Translations under genes and position numbers: made by a program
Assembly: GCF_030143255.1 (NCBI RefSeq)
Contig: NZ_JARJNR010000005.1
Coordinates: 248,068 to 312,067, forward strand
Direction of reading: 5' to 3'
Length of the DNA: 64,000 nt
Source of the DNA: Frigidibacter sp. SD6-1
GTDB taxonomy: Bacteria; Pseudomonadota; Alphaproteobacteria; Rhodobacterales; Rhodobacteraceae
Shown here: positions 9,073 through 16,847 of the stretch, one piece after another
Numbering within the stretch: the stretch's first letter is position 1
Layout: each line of letters starts with the position of its first letter
Notes under the pieces: model-generated
What the model was told of the DNA's origin: nothing
Databases searched by the model: none
Seen by the model: the letters and a program-made list of their open reading frames with translations, nothing else

Positions 9073-9831
9073 TCAGGAGATGCGGAAATTCTGGCCGAGG
9101 TAGACGCGTCGGACATTCTCGTCGCGCACCACCTCGTCGGCAGTGCCGCTCATCAGCACCACGCCGTCATGCAGGATATAGGCGCGGTCCACGATCTCCA
9201 GCGTCTCGCGGACATTGTGATCGGTGATCAGCACGCCGATCCCGCGTTCCTTCAGGTCATGCACCAATGTGCGGATATCGCCGACCGAGATCGGATCGAC
9301 CCCGGCGAACGGTTCGTCCAAGAGCAGATATTTCGGGTCCGCCGCCAGGCAGCGCGCGATCTCGACCCGCCGCCGCTCACCGCCCGACAGGGCCATCGCG
9401 GGCGCACGGCGCAGATGTTCGACCGAAAAGTCCGAGAGCAGCTCCTCCAGCCGCTCACGCCGCTTGTGCGGGTCGCTCTCGGCGATCTCCAGCACCGCGA
9501 GGATATTGTCCTCGACCGACAGACCGCGGAAGATCGACACTTCCTGCGGCAGATAGCCGATGCCGAGGCGCGCGCGGCGGTACATCGGCAGGCCGGTCAC
9601 CTCCTGCCCGTCGATCATCACCTGGCCCGCGTCGGGCGTGATCAGCCCGGCGATATTGTAAAAGCAGGTGGTCTTGCCCGATCCGTTCGGGCCGAGAAGC
9701 GCCACCACCTCGCCGCGCGCCAGATCCAGCGACACATCGCGGATCACCGGGCGCCGCCGGTAACTTTTCCGCAGGTGCCGGACTTTCAGCCCCTGGCCGC
9801 CTTCGGCAAGGGTAAGCGTCGGGGGCGCCAT
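9073..9831 (-). CDS. lptB: LPS export ABC transporter ATP-binding protein
   Basis: LptB powers extraction of lipopolysaccharide from the inner membrane with LptFG. The 252 residues show Walker A GPNGSGKTT, the signature LSGGERRR, Walker B YLLLDEPF and the switch histidine in VLITDHNV. RVYLGQNF near the C-terminus is typical of LptB. The gene starts one base before the lptA stop codon is cleared and belongs to the run kdsD-lptC-lptA-lptB. Its assignment is firm from the motifs and from this context. Confidence 0.95.
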   Translation of the reverse strand: MAPPTLTLAEGGQGLKVRHLRKSYRRRPVIRDVSLDLARGEVVALLGPNGSGKTTCFYNIAGLITPDAGQVMIDGQEVTGLPMYRRARLGIGYLPQEVSIFRGLSVEDNILAVLEIAESDPHKRRERLEELLSDFSVEHLRRAPAMALSGGERRRVEIARCLAADPKYLLLDEPFAGVDPISVGDIRTLVHDLKERGIGVLITDHNVRETLEIVDRAYILHDGVVLMSGTADEVVRDENVRRVYLGQNFRIS

Positions 9832-9832
9832 G

Positions 9833-10339
9833 TCAGTTCCCCGCCGGCTGCAGGATGGTCTTCACCCGCCCCTGCATGCGGCCGGTGCCCGCGTCGATAT
9901 CGACGATCAGCTTCTGCCCGGTCATCACATCGCCATTCTGGGTCAGGACGACATTGCCGGTCAACTCGAGTTCCCGCGTGGCGAGGAAATAGATGCCATG
10001 CTCGGCCTTCGCCGCCTCGACCGGCGTCGACAGAAGCACATTGCCATCGGCGATCAGCCGGTCGATCTTCGTCCGGTCGCCTTCGACATATTCCACGGTC
10101 AAGAGGTCGGACGACAGGCGCAGGTCGCCCTGAACCGCCTGAACATTCCCTTTGAAGACCGCCTGGTTGTCCTTCTGGCTGACCTCGAGCAGGTCGGCGG
10201 TGATCTCGACCGGCTTGCCCGCCTCGCCCTTGAGCCCGGAGAAGGCCACTGGCGCGCCGCCTTGCGTCTCTGCCAAGCTTGCGCCCGCCGCCGGAATGAC
10301 CGCCAGCGCGCAGAGTGCAGCGAAAAGCATGTGTCGCAT
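9833..10339 (-). CDS. lptA: LPS transport periplasmic protein LptA/OstA
   Basis: LptA is the periplasmic bridge that carries LPS to the outer membrane. The 168-residue protein starts with a signal peptide ending near AGASLAE. It then has the OstA-like beta-jellyroll repeats: VEITADLLEVSQKDNQAVFKG, LRLSSDLLTVEY and GNVLLSTPVE. Its place between lptC and lptB fits the conserved order. No unusual features are seen. Confidence 0.92.
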   Translation of the reverse strand: MRHMLFAALCALAVIPAAGASLAETQGGAPVAFSGLKGEAGKPVEITADLLEVSQKDNQAVFKGNVQAVQGDLRLSSDLLTVEYVEGDRTKIDRLIADGNVLLSTPVEAAKAEHGIYFLATRELELTGNVVLTQNGDVMTGQKLIVDIDAGTGRMQGRVKTILQPAGN

Positions 10340-10348
10340 CGTGACCCT

Positions 10349-10948
10349 TCAGTTCTCAGGCCTGTATATCAGGCGGACCGCGCCTTTGAAAACCAGCAGT
10401 TGCTCACCCGCAGGACCGGAAATCCTGACTTTCTCTGACGAAATCGTGCCCAGGGGCGCCTTGCCGCGCACATCGCCCTCGGCAACGATGTCAGTTCTGT
10501 CGAGCGGCCCCTCCATCGTCCTTGCGCGAAGGTCGTAGCCATTATCGGTCAGGACCGTCACTTCGCCCTCCAGATGCAGCCGCTGGGCGATCTGATCCAT
10601 GGTCGCGGTGCGGGCGCTGACAGTGACTTTCCCGCCATCCTCAAGGTCATAGACCGCGAGGACATTCTCGGCCGTTGCGGGGTCTTCCGGGGTCGGTCCC
10701 GGCCGTGCGCTGTCGGCCACCACGCGGATCGCGGTGCCGTCTTCGGTCACCGTCGAATAGGCGGGCGCGGTCAGGCGCGGGTCATTGGCCAGCGCGTTGA
10801 TATCAACCTCGGCATAGGGCAGCGCCCCCTCGAAATCGATCCGGCGGGCAAAGAGAAAAAGCGTCGACAGGATGATCAGCGCCACGATCGGCAGCGCGAT
10901 CTTCAGCCAGAAGATCACGCGCGAATAGCCCGATAGCGCCGCCGCCAT
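10349..10948 (-). CDS. lptC: LPS export protein LptC
   Basis: LptC is a single-pass inner-membrane protein that passes LPS from LptBFG to LptA. The 199-residue product has one membrane helix near residues 12-30 (IFWLKIALPIVALIILSTL), followed by a periplasmic OstA-like domain with LHLEGEVTVLTDNGYDLR and IVAEGDVRGK. Bacterial LptC is poorly conserved, so the call rests on this architecture and on its position between kdsD and lptA. Confidence 0.9.
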   Translation of the reverse strand: MAAALSGYSRVIFWLKIALPIVALIILSTLFLFARRIDFEGALPYAEVDINALANDPRLTAPAYSTVTEDGTAIRVVADSARPGPTPEDPATAENVLAVYDLEDGGKVTVSARTATMDQIAQRLHLEGEVTVLTDNGYDLRARTMEGPLDRTDIVAEGDVRGKAPLGTISSEKVRISGPAGEQLLVFKGAVRLIYRPEN

Positions 10949-10951
10949 GGC

Positions 10952-11914
10952 TCAGACCACCCCGGCGCGGAAGCAATCGTGAATGTTGAGGATGCCCTCG
11001 GGCGCACCCGAGGTGCCCAACACGAAAAGGCAGGTGATCTTGCGCTCCTTCATCAGCGCCAGCGCCTGTTCGGCCAGCGCCCCGGCCGCGATCGTCTGCG
11101 GGGCGCGCGTCATGATCTCGCCCGCGCTGTGACCCAGAAGCCCGTCCATATGCCGTCTGAGGTCGCCATCGGTGACGATCCCGATCAGGCGCCCGGCGGC
11201 GCCCACGACACCGGCCACGCCAAAACCCTTGCGCGTCATTTCCAGAAGCACGTCCGCCATCGGCAGGTCTTCGGCAACGATCGGCATCGCTGCGCCGACA
11301 TGCATCAGGTCGCCGACCTTCAACAGCTTCGCGCCAAGCTTGCCGCCCGGATGGAAGGTGCGGAAATGATCGGGCGTGAAGCGTCGGTGCTCCATCAGCG
11401 CGACTGCGAGCGCATCGCCAAGCGCCAGCGTCATCGTGGTCGAGGTGGTGGGCACGATGCCGGTGCCGCAAGCCTCTTCCGCCTGCGGCAGAAGGATCGC
11501 CACATCGGCCTGGGTCAGCAGGGTCGAACCGTCGCGGCTTGCCACGCCGATCAGCGGAATGCCGAAGCGCCGGGTATGGGCGATGATATCGGAAAGCTCC
11601 GGCGTCTCGCCCGAGTTCGACAGAACCAGCGCCACATCGCCCTCGGTCACCATGCCCAGATCGCCGTGGCTTGCCTCGGCCGGATGGACATACTGGGCGG
11701 GCGTGCCGGTCGAGGCGAGCGTCGCGGCGATCTTGCGTCCGACATGGCCCGACTTGCCCATGCCCGACACGATGACCCGGCCCTTTGCGGCAAGGATCAG
11801 ATCGACCGCCGCCGCGAAAGAGGGGCCGAGTGTGGTGCCAAGCGCCGCGAGGCCCCGCGCCTCAAGCTCGATCACGCGGCGGGCGGTCGCGAGGAATGTC
11901 TCTTGGTCGGTCAT
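10952..11914 (-). CDS. kdsD: Arabinose-5-phosphate isomerase (KpsF/GutQ family)
   Basis: This enzyme converts ribulose-5-phosphate to arabinose-5-phosphate, the first step to the LPS sugar Kdo. The 320 residues contain an SIS domain (VIVSGMGKSGHVGRKIAATLAST, HPAEASHGDLGM and VLALSNSGET-like VLSNSGETPE) followed by two CBS domains (GKLLKVGDLM-like region and GLLGHSAGEIM). ATG 11914 begins MTDQETF and overlaps the end of the upstream exonuclease gene. The pairing with lptC-A-B matches the gene order in many Gram-negatives. Confidence 0.92.
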   Translation of the reverse strand: MTDQETFLATARRVIELEARGLAALGTTLGPSFAAAVDLILAAKGRVIVSGMGKSGHVGRKIAATLASTGTPAQYVHPAEASHGDLGMVTEGDVALVLSNSGETPELSDIIAHTRRFGIPLIGVASRDGSTLLTQADVAILLPQAEEACGTGIVPTTSTTMTLALGDALAVALMEHRRFTPDHFRTFHPGGKLGAKLLKVGDLMHVGAAMPIVAEDLPMADVLLEMTRKGFGVAGVVGAAGRLIGIVTDGDLRRHMDGLLGHSAGEIMTRAPQTIAAGALAEQALALMKERKITCLFVLGTSGAPEGILNIHDCFRAGVV

Positions 11915-11915
11915 G

Positions 11916-12530
11916 TCAGTGCCTGAAAATGTCCGTCTCGTCGCCCCAGCCCAGGAGGTCAAGCTCGGCCCGCCGCGGCAGGAAATCGAAGCAGGCCTGC
12001 GCCAGCCCGGTCCGCCCCTCGCGTTCCAGAAGCTTGTCCAACTCTGCCTTCAGCCGGTGCAGATAGAGGACGTCCGAGGCCGCATAGTCGCGCTGCGCCT
12101 CGCTGAGCGTTTCCGCGCCCCAGTCCGACGTCTGCTGCTGCTTGGAAATGTCGATGCCCAGCAGCTCCTGCAACAGGTTCTTCAGCCCGTGCCGGTCGGT
12201 GAAGGTCCGCACCATCTTGGCCGCGATCTTGGTGCAATAGACCGGCTGCGTCGTGACCCCGAAGGCCGCCTTGAGGGCGGCAATGTCGAACCGGCCGAAA
12301 TGGAAGAGCTTCAGCACTTTGCGGTTCTTCAGAAGCTTTTCGAGATTCGGCGCCCGGCGCTGTCCCGGTGCGATCTGCACCAGATAGGCCTTGCCGTCCC
12401 CAGAGGACAGCTGGACCAGGCACAACCGGTCGCGTCGCGGGTCAAGCCCCATCGTCTCGGTATCGATCGCGACCACGGGGCCGAGGTCAAGGCCATCGGG
12501 CAGGTCGTTGTGGAACAGTTCAGTGGTCAT
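11916..12530 (-). CDS. RNase D-like 3'-5' exonuclease, single domain
   Basis: The 204-residue protein is a DEDDy-type exonuclease. It has VAIDTETMGL with the first catalytic Asp and Glu, LVQLSSGDG, LKLFHFGRFDIAAL with a central acidic residue, and YAASDVLYL with the Tyr/Asp pair. It is much shorter than full RNase D and lacks the HRDC domains, as in many alphaproteobacterial homologues next to kdsD. ATG 12530 begins MTTELFHNDLPDG. The frame is open a further 100 codons upstream, but that part shows no similarity to the family. Confidence 0.88.
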   Translation of the reverse strand: MTTELFHNDLPDGLDLGPVVAIDTETMGLDPRRDRLCLVQLSSGDGKAYLVQIAPGQRRAPNLEKLLKNRKVLKLFHFGRFDIAALKAAFGVTTQPVYCTKIAAKMVRTFTDRHGLKNLLQELLGIDISKQQQTSDWGAETLSEAQRDYAASDVLYLHRLKAELDKLLEREGRTGLAQACFDFLPRRAELDLLGWGDETDIFRH

Positions 12531-12870
12531 GAGATTCTCATTCGTCAATAACAGCGTGCTGCCGAGCGCATGGTACAAGCGACCCATCCCCGCCGACCAG
12601 TCCTCTGCCGAGCCACCCCTGCCGGTTTCGGGCAGCCCCAGCGAGACGGGCAAACCATCGGCAGGCATGCTGTTGCTCGTAGCGAGCGCATGGCTGTTTG
12701 GCAACTCCGCGAAGGTCGGTTTGGCCGTTGGCCGCCAGCGACGGCAGCTTTTCTGTGCCAAGCCCCGGCTGCGCCTTCGACTGTCCGCCCCGCTGATCCA
12801 CCAGGCCAGCTGCGCAGAATGAGCCTTGCGCACCGTGCCACGCCGTAGTAGGGCCGGGGCCGAGAAGCGT
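12531..12870. other. Intergenic region before tRNA-Thr; no supported gene
   Basis: About 340 bases lie between the exonuclease start and the tRNA. All six frames have open stretches because of the base composition, but none has a recognisable domain or a good ribosome binding site. The minus-strand promoter of the rnd-kdsD-lpt operon should be in the part nearest 12530. Confidence 0.4.
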
Positions 12871-12946
12871 GCCGGTGTAGCTCAGCTGGTAGAGCACGTC
12901 ATTCGTAATGATGGGGTCGGGGGTTCGAGTCCCTTCACCGGCACCA
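12871..12946 (+). tRNA. tRNA-Thr(CGT)
   Basis: The 76-base sequence folds as a cloverleaf. The acceptor arms GCCGGTG and CACCGGC pair, the D arm contains AGCTCAGCTGGTAGAGC, and the T arm has GGGGGTTCGAGTCCC. The anticodon loop TTCGTAA puts the anticodon CGT at 12904-12906, reading ACG threonine codons. CCA is encoded. Confidence 0.95.
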
Positions 12947-13008
12947 CGCTTCCAAGGCCTGATCCCGCGATTGTCGAAGCTTGCACGGGGCGCCGTCAGC
13001 CCGTCACC

Positions 13009-14061
13009 CTAGCTTTGGTGTCGCCGCGCCATCATCCAGATGAAGAAGACCCCGCCCACAAGGCCGGTGACCACTCCGATCGGCATGTCCTCGGGCGCCA
13101 CTGCTACGCGGGCAAGAGCATCCGCCCAGATCAGGAATAGCGCCCCCGCCAGCGCCGACGCGGGCATGACCCGGGCGTTGTCGCCGCCGACCACCAGCCG
13201 GACAAGGTGTGGCATCATCAGTCCGACAAAGCCGATCAGCCCGGAAAAGGCGACCATGACCCCGGTTATCAGCGCCGCCGCGACAAAGACGGTCAGGCGA
13301 AAGCGGCTGACCTCGATCCCCAGGCTTGCGGCCGTCTCGTCGCCAAGGCTCATGGCATTCAGTCGGCCCGCCTGCGCCCAAAGCCACAATCCGCAAGGGA
13401 CTAGCACGGCCAGGGGCCAGATCAGTTGGCTCCATTGCGCAAGGCCAAGCCCACCGAGCATCCAGAAAACGACGGTATGGGTGGCCCGCGGGTCGCCAAG
13501 GAAGATCAGGATGTTGGCACCTGCCATGATGATGAAGCTGACCGCGACGCCTGCCAGCACCAGCCGGTCGGCGCTGCCGGCCCCTGCCAGCCTAGCGACG
13601 CCAAGGACAAGCAGTGTAGCCAGCAATGCGCCGCCGAAAGCCATCAGCGGCACGGTCAGCAGGCCAAGAAACATCCCGGTATGCAGCAGAGCGGCAATAG
13701 CCCCGAAGGCCCCGCCAGACGAGATGCCCAGAAGATGCGGGTCGGCGAGCGGATTGCGTGTGACCGCTTGCAGCGCCGCCCCCACGAACCCCAGCCCTGC
13801 CCCCACGAGCCCGGCCAGGATCACGCGGGGAAAGCGGATTTCCCAGACGATGGTCTCGTGCCCCGCGCTCCAGTCCGACATGACAAGGCCGGGGGCAAGT
13901 CTCTCCAGTGCGACGCCCCAGACCGTGTCCGGCGGGATGGCAACCGCTCCGACCGACACTGCCAGGACGATGGACAGCACCAGAACCGCCGCCACGCCAA
14001 GGGTAATGCCAGTGCCTGTCCCGATCCGCCGGGCAAATGTCGGGGCGACAGCCTCGGTCAT
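13009..14061 (-). CDS. ABC transporter permease, FecCD/BtuC family
   Basis: This 350-residue inner-membrane permease belongs to the family that imports vitamin B12, haem and iron-siderophores. It has about nine to ten hydrophobic segments and the family motifs RFPRVILAGLVGAGLGFVGA, NPLADPHLLGISSGGAFGA and FVGLMMPHLVRLVVG. It starts three bases after the binding-protein stop codon and is the last gene of the riboswitch-controlled operon. Substrate is inferred from the cobalamin riboswitch at the head of the operon. Confidence 0.9.
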   Translation of the reverse strand: MTEAVAPTFARRIGTGTGITLGVAAVLVLSIVLAVSVGAVAIPPDTVWGVALERLAPGLVMSDWSAGHETIVWEIRFPRVILAGLVGAGLGFVGAALQAVTRNPLADPHLLGISSGGAFGAIAALLHTGMFLGLLTVPLMAFGGALLATLLVLGVARLAGAGSADRLVLAGVAVSFIIMAGANILIFLGDPRATHTVVFWMLGGLGLAQWSQLIWPLAVLVPCGLWLWAQAGRLNAMSLGDETAASLGIEVSRFRLTVFVAAALITGVMVAFSGLIGFVGLMMPHLVRLVVGGDNARVMPASALAGALFLIWADALARVAVAPEDMPIGVVTGLVGGVFFIWMMARRHQS

Positions 14062-14064
14062 CGG

Positions 14065-14997
14065 TCAGTTGCCCCAGAAGCCAGCGACCAGCTTTTCCAC
14101 CGCCTTGATGTTGCGGGGACCGGGCGTCGCCTCGACATATTCCAGCACGACGAAACGGTCATTCTTGACCGCGTCGATGTCGGATAATGCGGGGTTCGCC
14201 TTCATGAAGGCGATCTTCTGCTCGGCCGTTACCTCACCATAGTTCACGATCACCACCACCTCGGGGTTGCGCTCGACCACCGGCTCCCAGCCGATCTCGG
14301 CCCAGCTTTTCTCCAGGTCGGCCATGATGTTGACCCCGCCCGCCGCTTCGATCATCGCGGTCGGCATCGCATAGGCGCCAGCGGTGAAAGGGGCCTTCTC
14401 GCCACTGTCGTAGACAAAGACCCTGAGGGGCGCGCTGCGGTCGACAGTCGCCGTTACCTCGGCCAGCCGGGCCTGCCAGCCGTTGACCAGTTCCTCGGCC
14501 TTCGCCTCGACCCCGAAGATTTTCCCAAGGTTCAGGATGTCGTTGTACATGTCATCCATGCTGGATCTGGCCTTGGGGCCGATATGGATGCAGCTTTCCG
14601 TCAGCTCGTAGACGGCAATATCGAAGGCGGCGAGGGTTTCGGGCGTCACCTCGCCACCTACCTTCATGCCGTAGTTCCACCCGGCAAAGAAGAAGTCGGG
14701 CTCGGCCGCCGCCAGAACCTCCTTGGTCGGATACCTGGCCGACAGTTCGGGCAGTTCCACGACATCCGCGCGCATTTCCTCGTCCAGAGTCTTCCAGCCC
14801 GAAATGCCGGTGTAGCCGACCATCCGCTCGCGCAGGCCGAGGACCAGCATCATCTCGGTCAGGTTCACATCGTTGGAAATCGCGCGGGTGGGCGCGGCGT
14901 CGAAGGTCACGTCGCGGTCGCAGCTTTGCACGGTGACGGGAAAGGCAAAGGCAGCGGTTGCAGAGAGAAGCAGGGCGGCAAGTGAAAGACGGATCAT
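14065..14997 (-). CDS. ABC transporter substrate-binding protein, BtuF/FepB type
   Basis: The 310-residue protein begins with a signal peptide (MIRLSLAALLLSATAAFA) and has the two-lobed class III binding-protein pattern. CDRDVTFDAAPTRAISN opens the fold, RERMVGYTG and AAEPDFFFAG belong to lobe 1, and ERNPEVVVIVNYG to lobe 2. It should act in the periplasm and deliver its ligand to the permease encoded downstream. Cobalamin or a related corrinoid or cobalt chelate is the likely ligand because of the riboswitch; ferric siderophore is the family alternative. Confidence 0.87.
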   Translation of the reverse strand: MIRLSLAALLLSATAAFAFPVTVQSCDRDVTFDAAPTRAISNDVNLTEMMLVLGLRERMVGYTGISGWKTLDEEMRADVVELPELSARYPTKEVLAAAEPDFFFAGWNYGMKVGGEVTPETLAAFDIAVYELTESCIHIGPKARSSMDDMYNDILNLGKIFGVEAKAEELVNGWQARLAEVTATVDRSAPLRVFVYDSGEKAPFTAGAYAMPTAMIEAAGGVNIMADLEKSWAEIGWEPVVERNPEVVVIVNYGEVTAEQKIAFMKANPALSDIDAVKNDRFVVLEYVEATPGPRNIKAVEKLVAGFWGN

Positions 14998-15015
14998 GTC
15001 TTGGTCCTTGTTTGG

Positions 15016-15789
15016 TCAGAGATGGAAGGAAAAGCGCGGGGCCTCACCCGTCCGGTCGATGCGCGCGCGGACGTTGAAGGCTTGGGCGAGGGTCGCCTCG
15101 GTCAGGGTGGTATTGGGCGGGCCGTCGGCGAGGATGCGACCCTCGCGCAGGATCAGAACACGGTCGGCAAATTCTGCGGCCAGCGTCAGGTCATGCAGCG
15201 TGGCGATGACTGTCAGGCCCAGACCCTTGAGGAGGGCCAGCAACTCCAGCTGGTGGCGGATATCGAGGTGGTTGGTCGGCTCATCCAGCACGATGACACG
15301 CGGCTCCTGTGCCAGGGCACGCGCCACCATCACCCGCTGACGTTCGCCCCCCGACAGCGTGCCGAAGGCGCGCTCGGTCATCGCGCCAAGATCCATCCGG
15401 CGCATTGCCGCGGCAATGATCGCGGCATCTTCGCCGCCGGCGGTCGAGAGACCCGCCCCCCAGCCCCGCCGGTGCGGCAAGCGGCCAAGTGCCACGATCT
15501 GCCTCGCCGTCAGGGCAAAGTCGGTCGGTTGTTCCTGCAAGACGGCCGCCAGATGGCGCGCAGCCTCGGCCGCGCGCATCAGCCAGATATCCTTGCCCAT
15601 CAGGCGCACCGTGCCGCGACGGGGGGGCTGATGGCGGTAAATCAGTCGCAGAAGCGAGGATTTGCCCGCGCCATTGGCCCCGCAGATCGCCATGATCTGG
15701 CCCTGCGGCACGACAAAACTGATTTCCGACAGAATATCCTCGCGCCCCCGGGGCCCCCAGGACGCGCCGTCAACCTCGACGACGTTCAT
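15016..15789 (-). CDS. ABC transporter ATP-binding protein, BtuD/FecE family
   Basis: This is the ATPase of the importer, 257 residues. It shows Walker A GANGAGKSS, signature LSGGERQRV, Walker B VIVLDEPTNHLD and the switch region VIATLHDLTLAAEFADRV. ATG 15789 overlaps the DUF1636 gene's stop codon (ATGA), which indicates translational coupling. Longer upstream starts in the frame fall inside that gene and are rejected. Confidence 0.92.
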   Translation of the reverse strand: MNVVEVDGASWGPRGREDILSEISFVVPQGQIMAICGANGAGKSSLLRLIYRHQPPRRGTVRLMGKDIWLMRAAEAARHLAAVLQEQPTDFALTARQIVALGRLPHRRGWGAGLSTAGGEDAAIIAAAMRRMDLGAMTERAFGTLSGGERQRVMVARALAQEPRVIVLDEPTNHLDIRHQLELLALLKGLGLTVIATLHDLTLAAEFADRVLILREGRILADGPPNTTLTEATLAQAFNVRARIDRTGEAPRFSFHL

Positions 15790-16250
15790 CGAATGGCACC
15801 GTCGCGGGTGACGATGACTGCCGCCGGGATGCGGGCAAGGGTGTTGTCGCACAGCTGCGGCGGGCAGTCGCGGCCCGACATCCAGCCATCATGCTTCGCT
15901 GCGTAAAGGCGCGAGAATTCGACCAGATCATCCATCGGCCGGGCCGGGTCGATAGCGCCGAAAAGCCATGTCGCCTTGGCCGTCGCGCGCCAGCCCACAA
16001 CGCACGGCGCGCCATGCTCCGTCACGCAGCCTGCCAGACAGGCCGTGCCTGTCACTTCGAAATCCTCAGCCAGACCCGCCGCCGCAATCGCCGCACGCAG
16101 GCGTTTCGCCAGGGCAAAGCCCGGCCCGCAACTGCTGCCCTCGTGCTTGCAGGCCTTGCACACCAGGATCTGGTGCGGCGCAGACTGCGCCACAGAATAG
16201 AACGGCGTCGTCGTTCCCCTTGCAGCGCGGCGCCGCTTCAAACTGTCCAT
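15786..16250 (-). CDS. DUF1636 predicted metal-binding protein
   Basis: This 154-residue soluble protein has clustered cysteines in ILVCKACKHEGSSCGPGF, TGTACLAGC and CPPQLC. The pattern suits a metal or iron-sulfur site, as proposed for the DUF1636 family. Genes of this family are often preceded by cobalamin riboswitches in alphaproteobacteria, as here. The start at 16250 is chosen because AAGGAG stands six bases in front of it; an in-frame GTG at 16271 would place that ribosome binding site inside the gene. The function is unknown. A role in handling the cobalt or corrinoid brought in by the downstream transporter is an inference. Confidence 0.85.
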   Translation of the reverse strand: MDSLKRRRAARGTTTPFYSVAQSAPHQILVCKACKHEGSSCGPGFALAKRLRAAIAAAGLAEDFEVTGTACLAGCVTEHGAPCVVGWRATAKATWLFGAIDPARPMDDLVEFSRLYAAKHDGWMSGRDCPPQLCDNTLARIPAAVIVTRDGAIR

Positions 16251-16294
16251 CGCATGCTCCTTCCGGGACACCCCGCCCGGGTCAGTTTCCGCTT

Positions 16295-16483
16295 GCGATG
16301 GCAGGTCTCCTGACTCGCGGGTCTTTGCGCACCCCGCCTTCCCGGCCCTTTCGGGCCAGTGGCATCGGGGGTTGCTCGCCGCCTACAGTTGCGGGGGCAG
16401 TCACGGCTTGGGCGGCTGATGCCTACACCCGACCCGTATTCCCTTTTCACCCGGCCGCGCGTGGTTTGGCCGGGAACCATCAC
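16295..16483 (-). promoter_or_regulatory. Cobalamin (B12) riboswitch
   Basis: Read on the minus strand, the stretch contains the conserved elements in order: GGTTCCCGG at the 5' side, GGTGAAAAGGGAA, a CTGCCCCCGCAACTGTA element, GCCACTGG, GGGAAGGC, and the B12 box GTCAGGAGACCTGCC. P1 can form from a seven-base pairing between 16477-16483 and 16295-16301. It stands 45 bases before the DUF1636 start. It should lower expression of the four-gene operon when adenosylcobalamin is abundant. Confidence 0.95.
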
Positions 16484-16847
16484 GGTCAAGCTGCCTCCCT
16501 CTGGCGCCGCGGTCAAGCCATGAACCGACCGGGCGGCACAGGGGAACGACATTGCATGCCCTCGCGATTCGGTTTGCAGTCGTTTGCTGTGACATGACAT
16601 TCGCGGCCACATCCCCCCTGCCGCCGCTGTTGCCAAATCTCCTGCGGGACCTTTGGGGGCAGAATGCTCTTTCATGCCACGACCTGACCCCTTCAATCCG
16701 AATAAACGGTCAGACCGTGACCGGCAGACTGGGGATGACCCCATTTGCGGTCGAGCTTCAGCGGTAAAATATCGTGAATCCGGTCGTGCGGTGGCGAACT
16801 TGTGTAGGCTGGTCGAAAGGCGGCACTTCAAGGCGGGAGGGGCGACG

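Noticed and set aside
12545-12841. Open frames on both strands between the exonuclease and the tRNA
   Set aside because: They have no domain or ribosome binding site, and overlapping frames on both strands are all open, which points to composition rather than coding.
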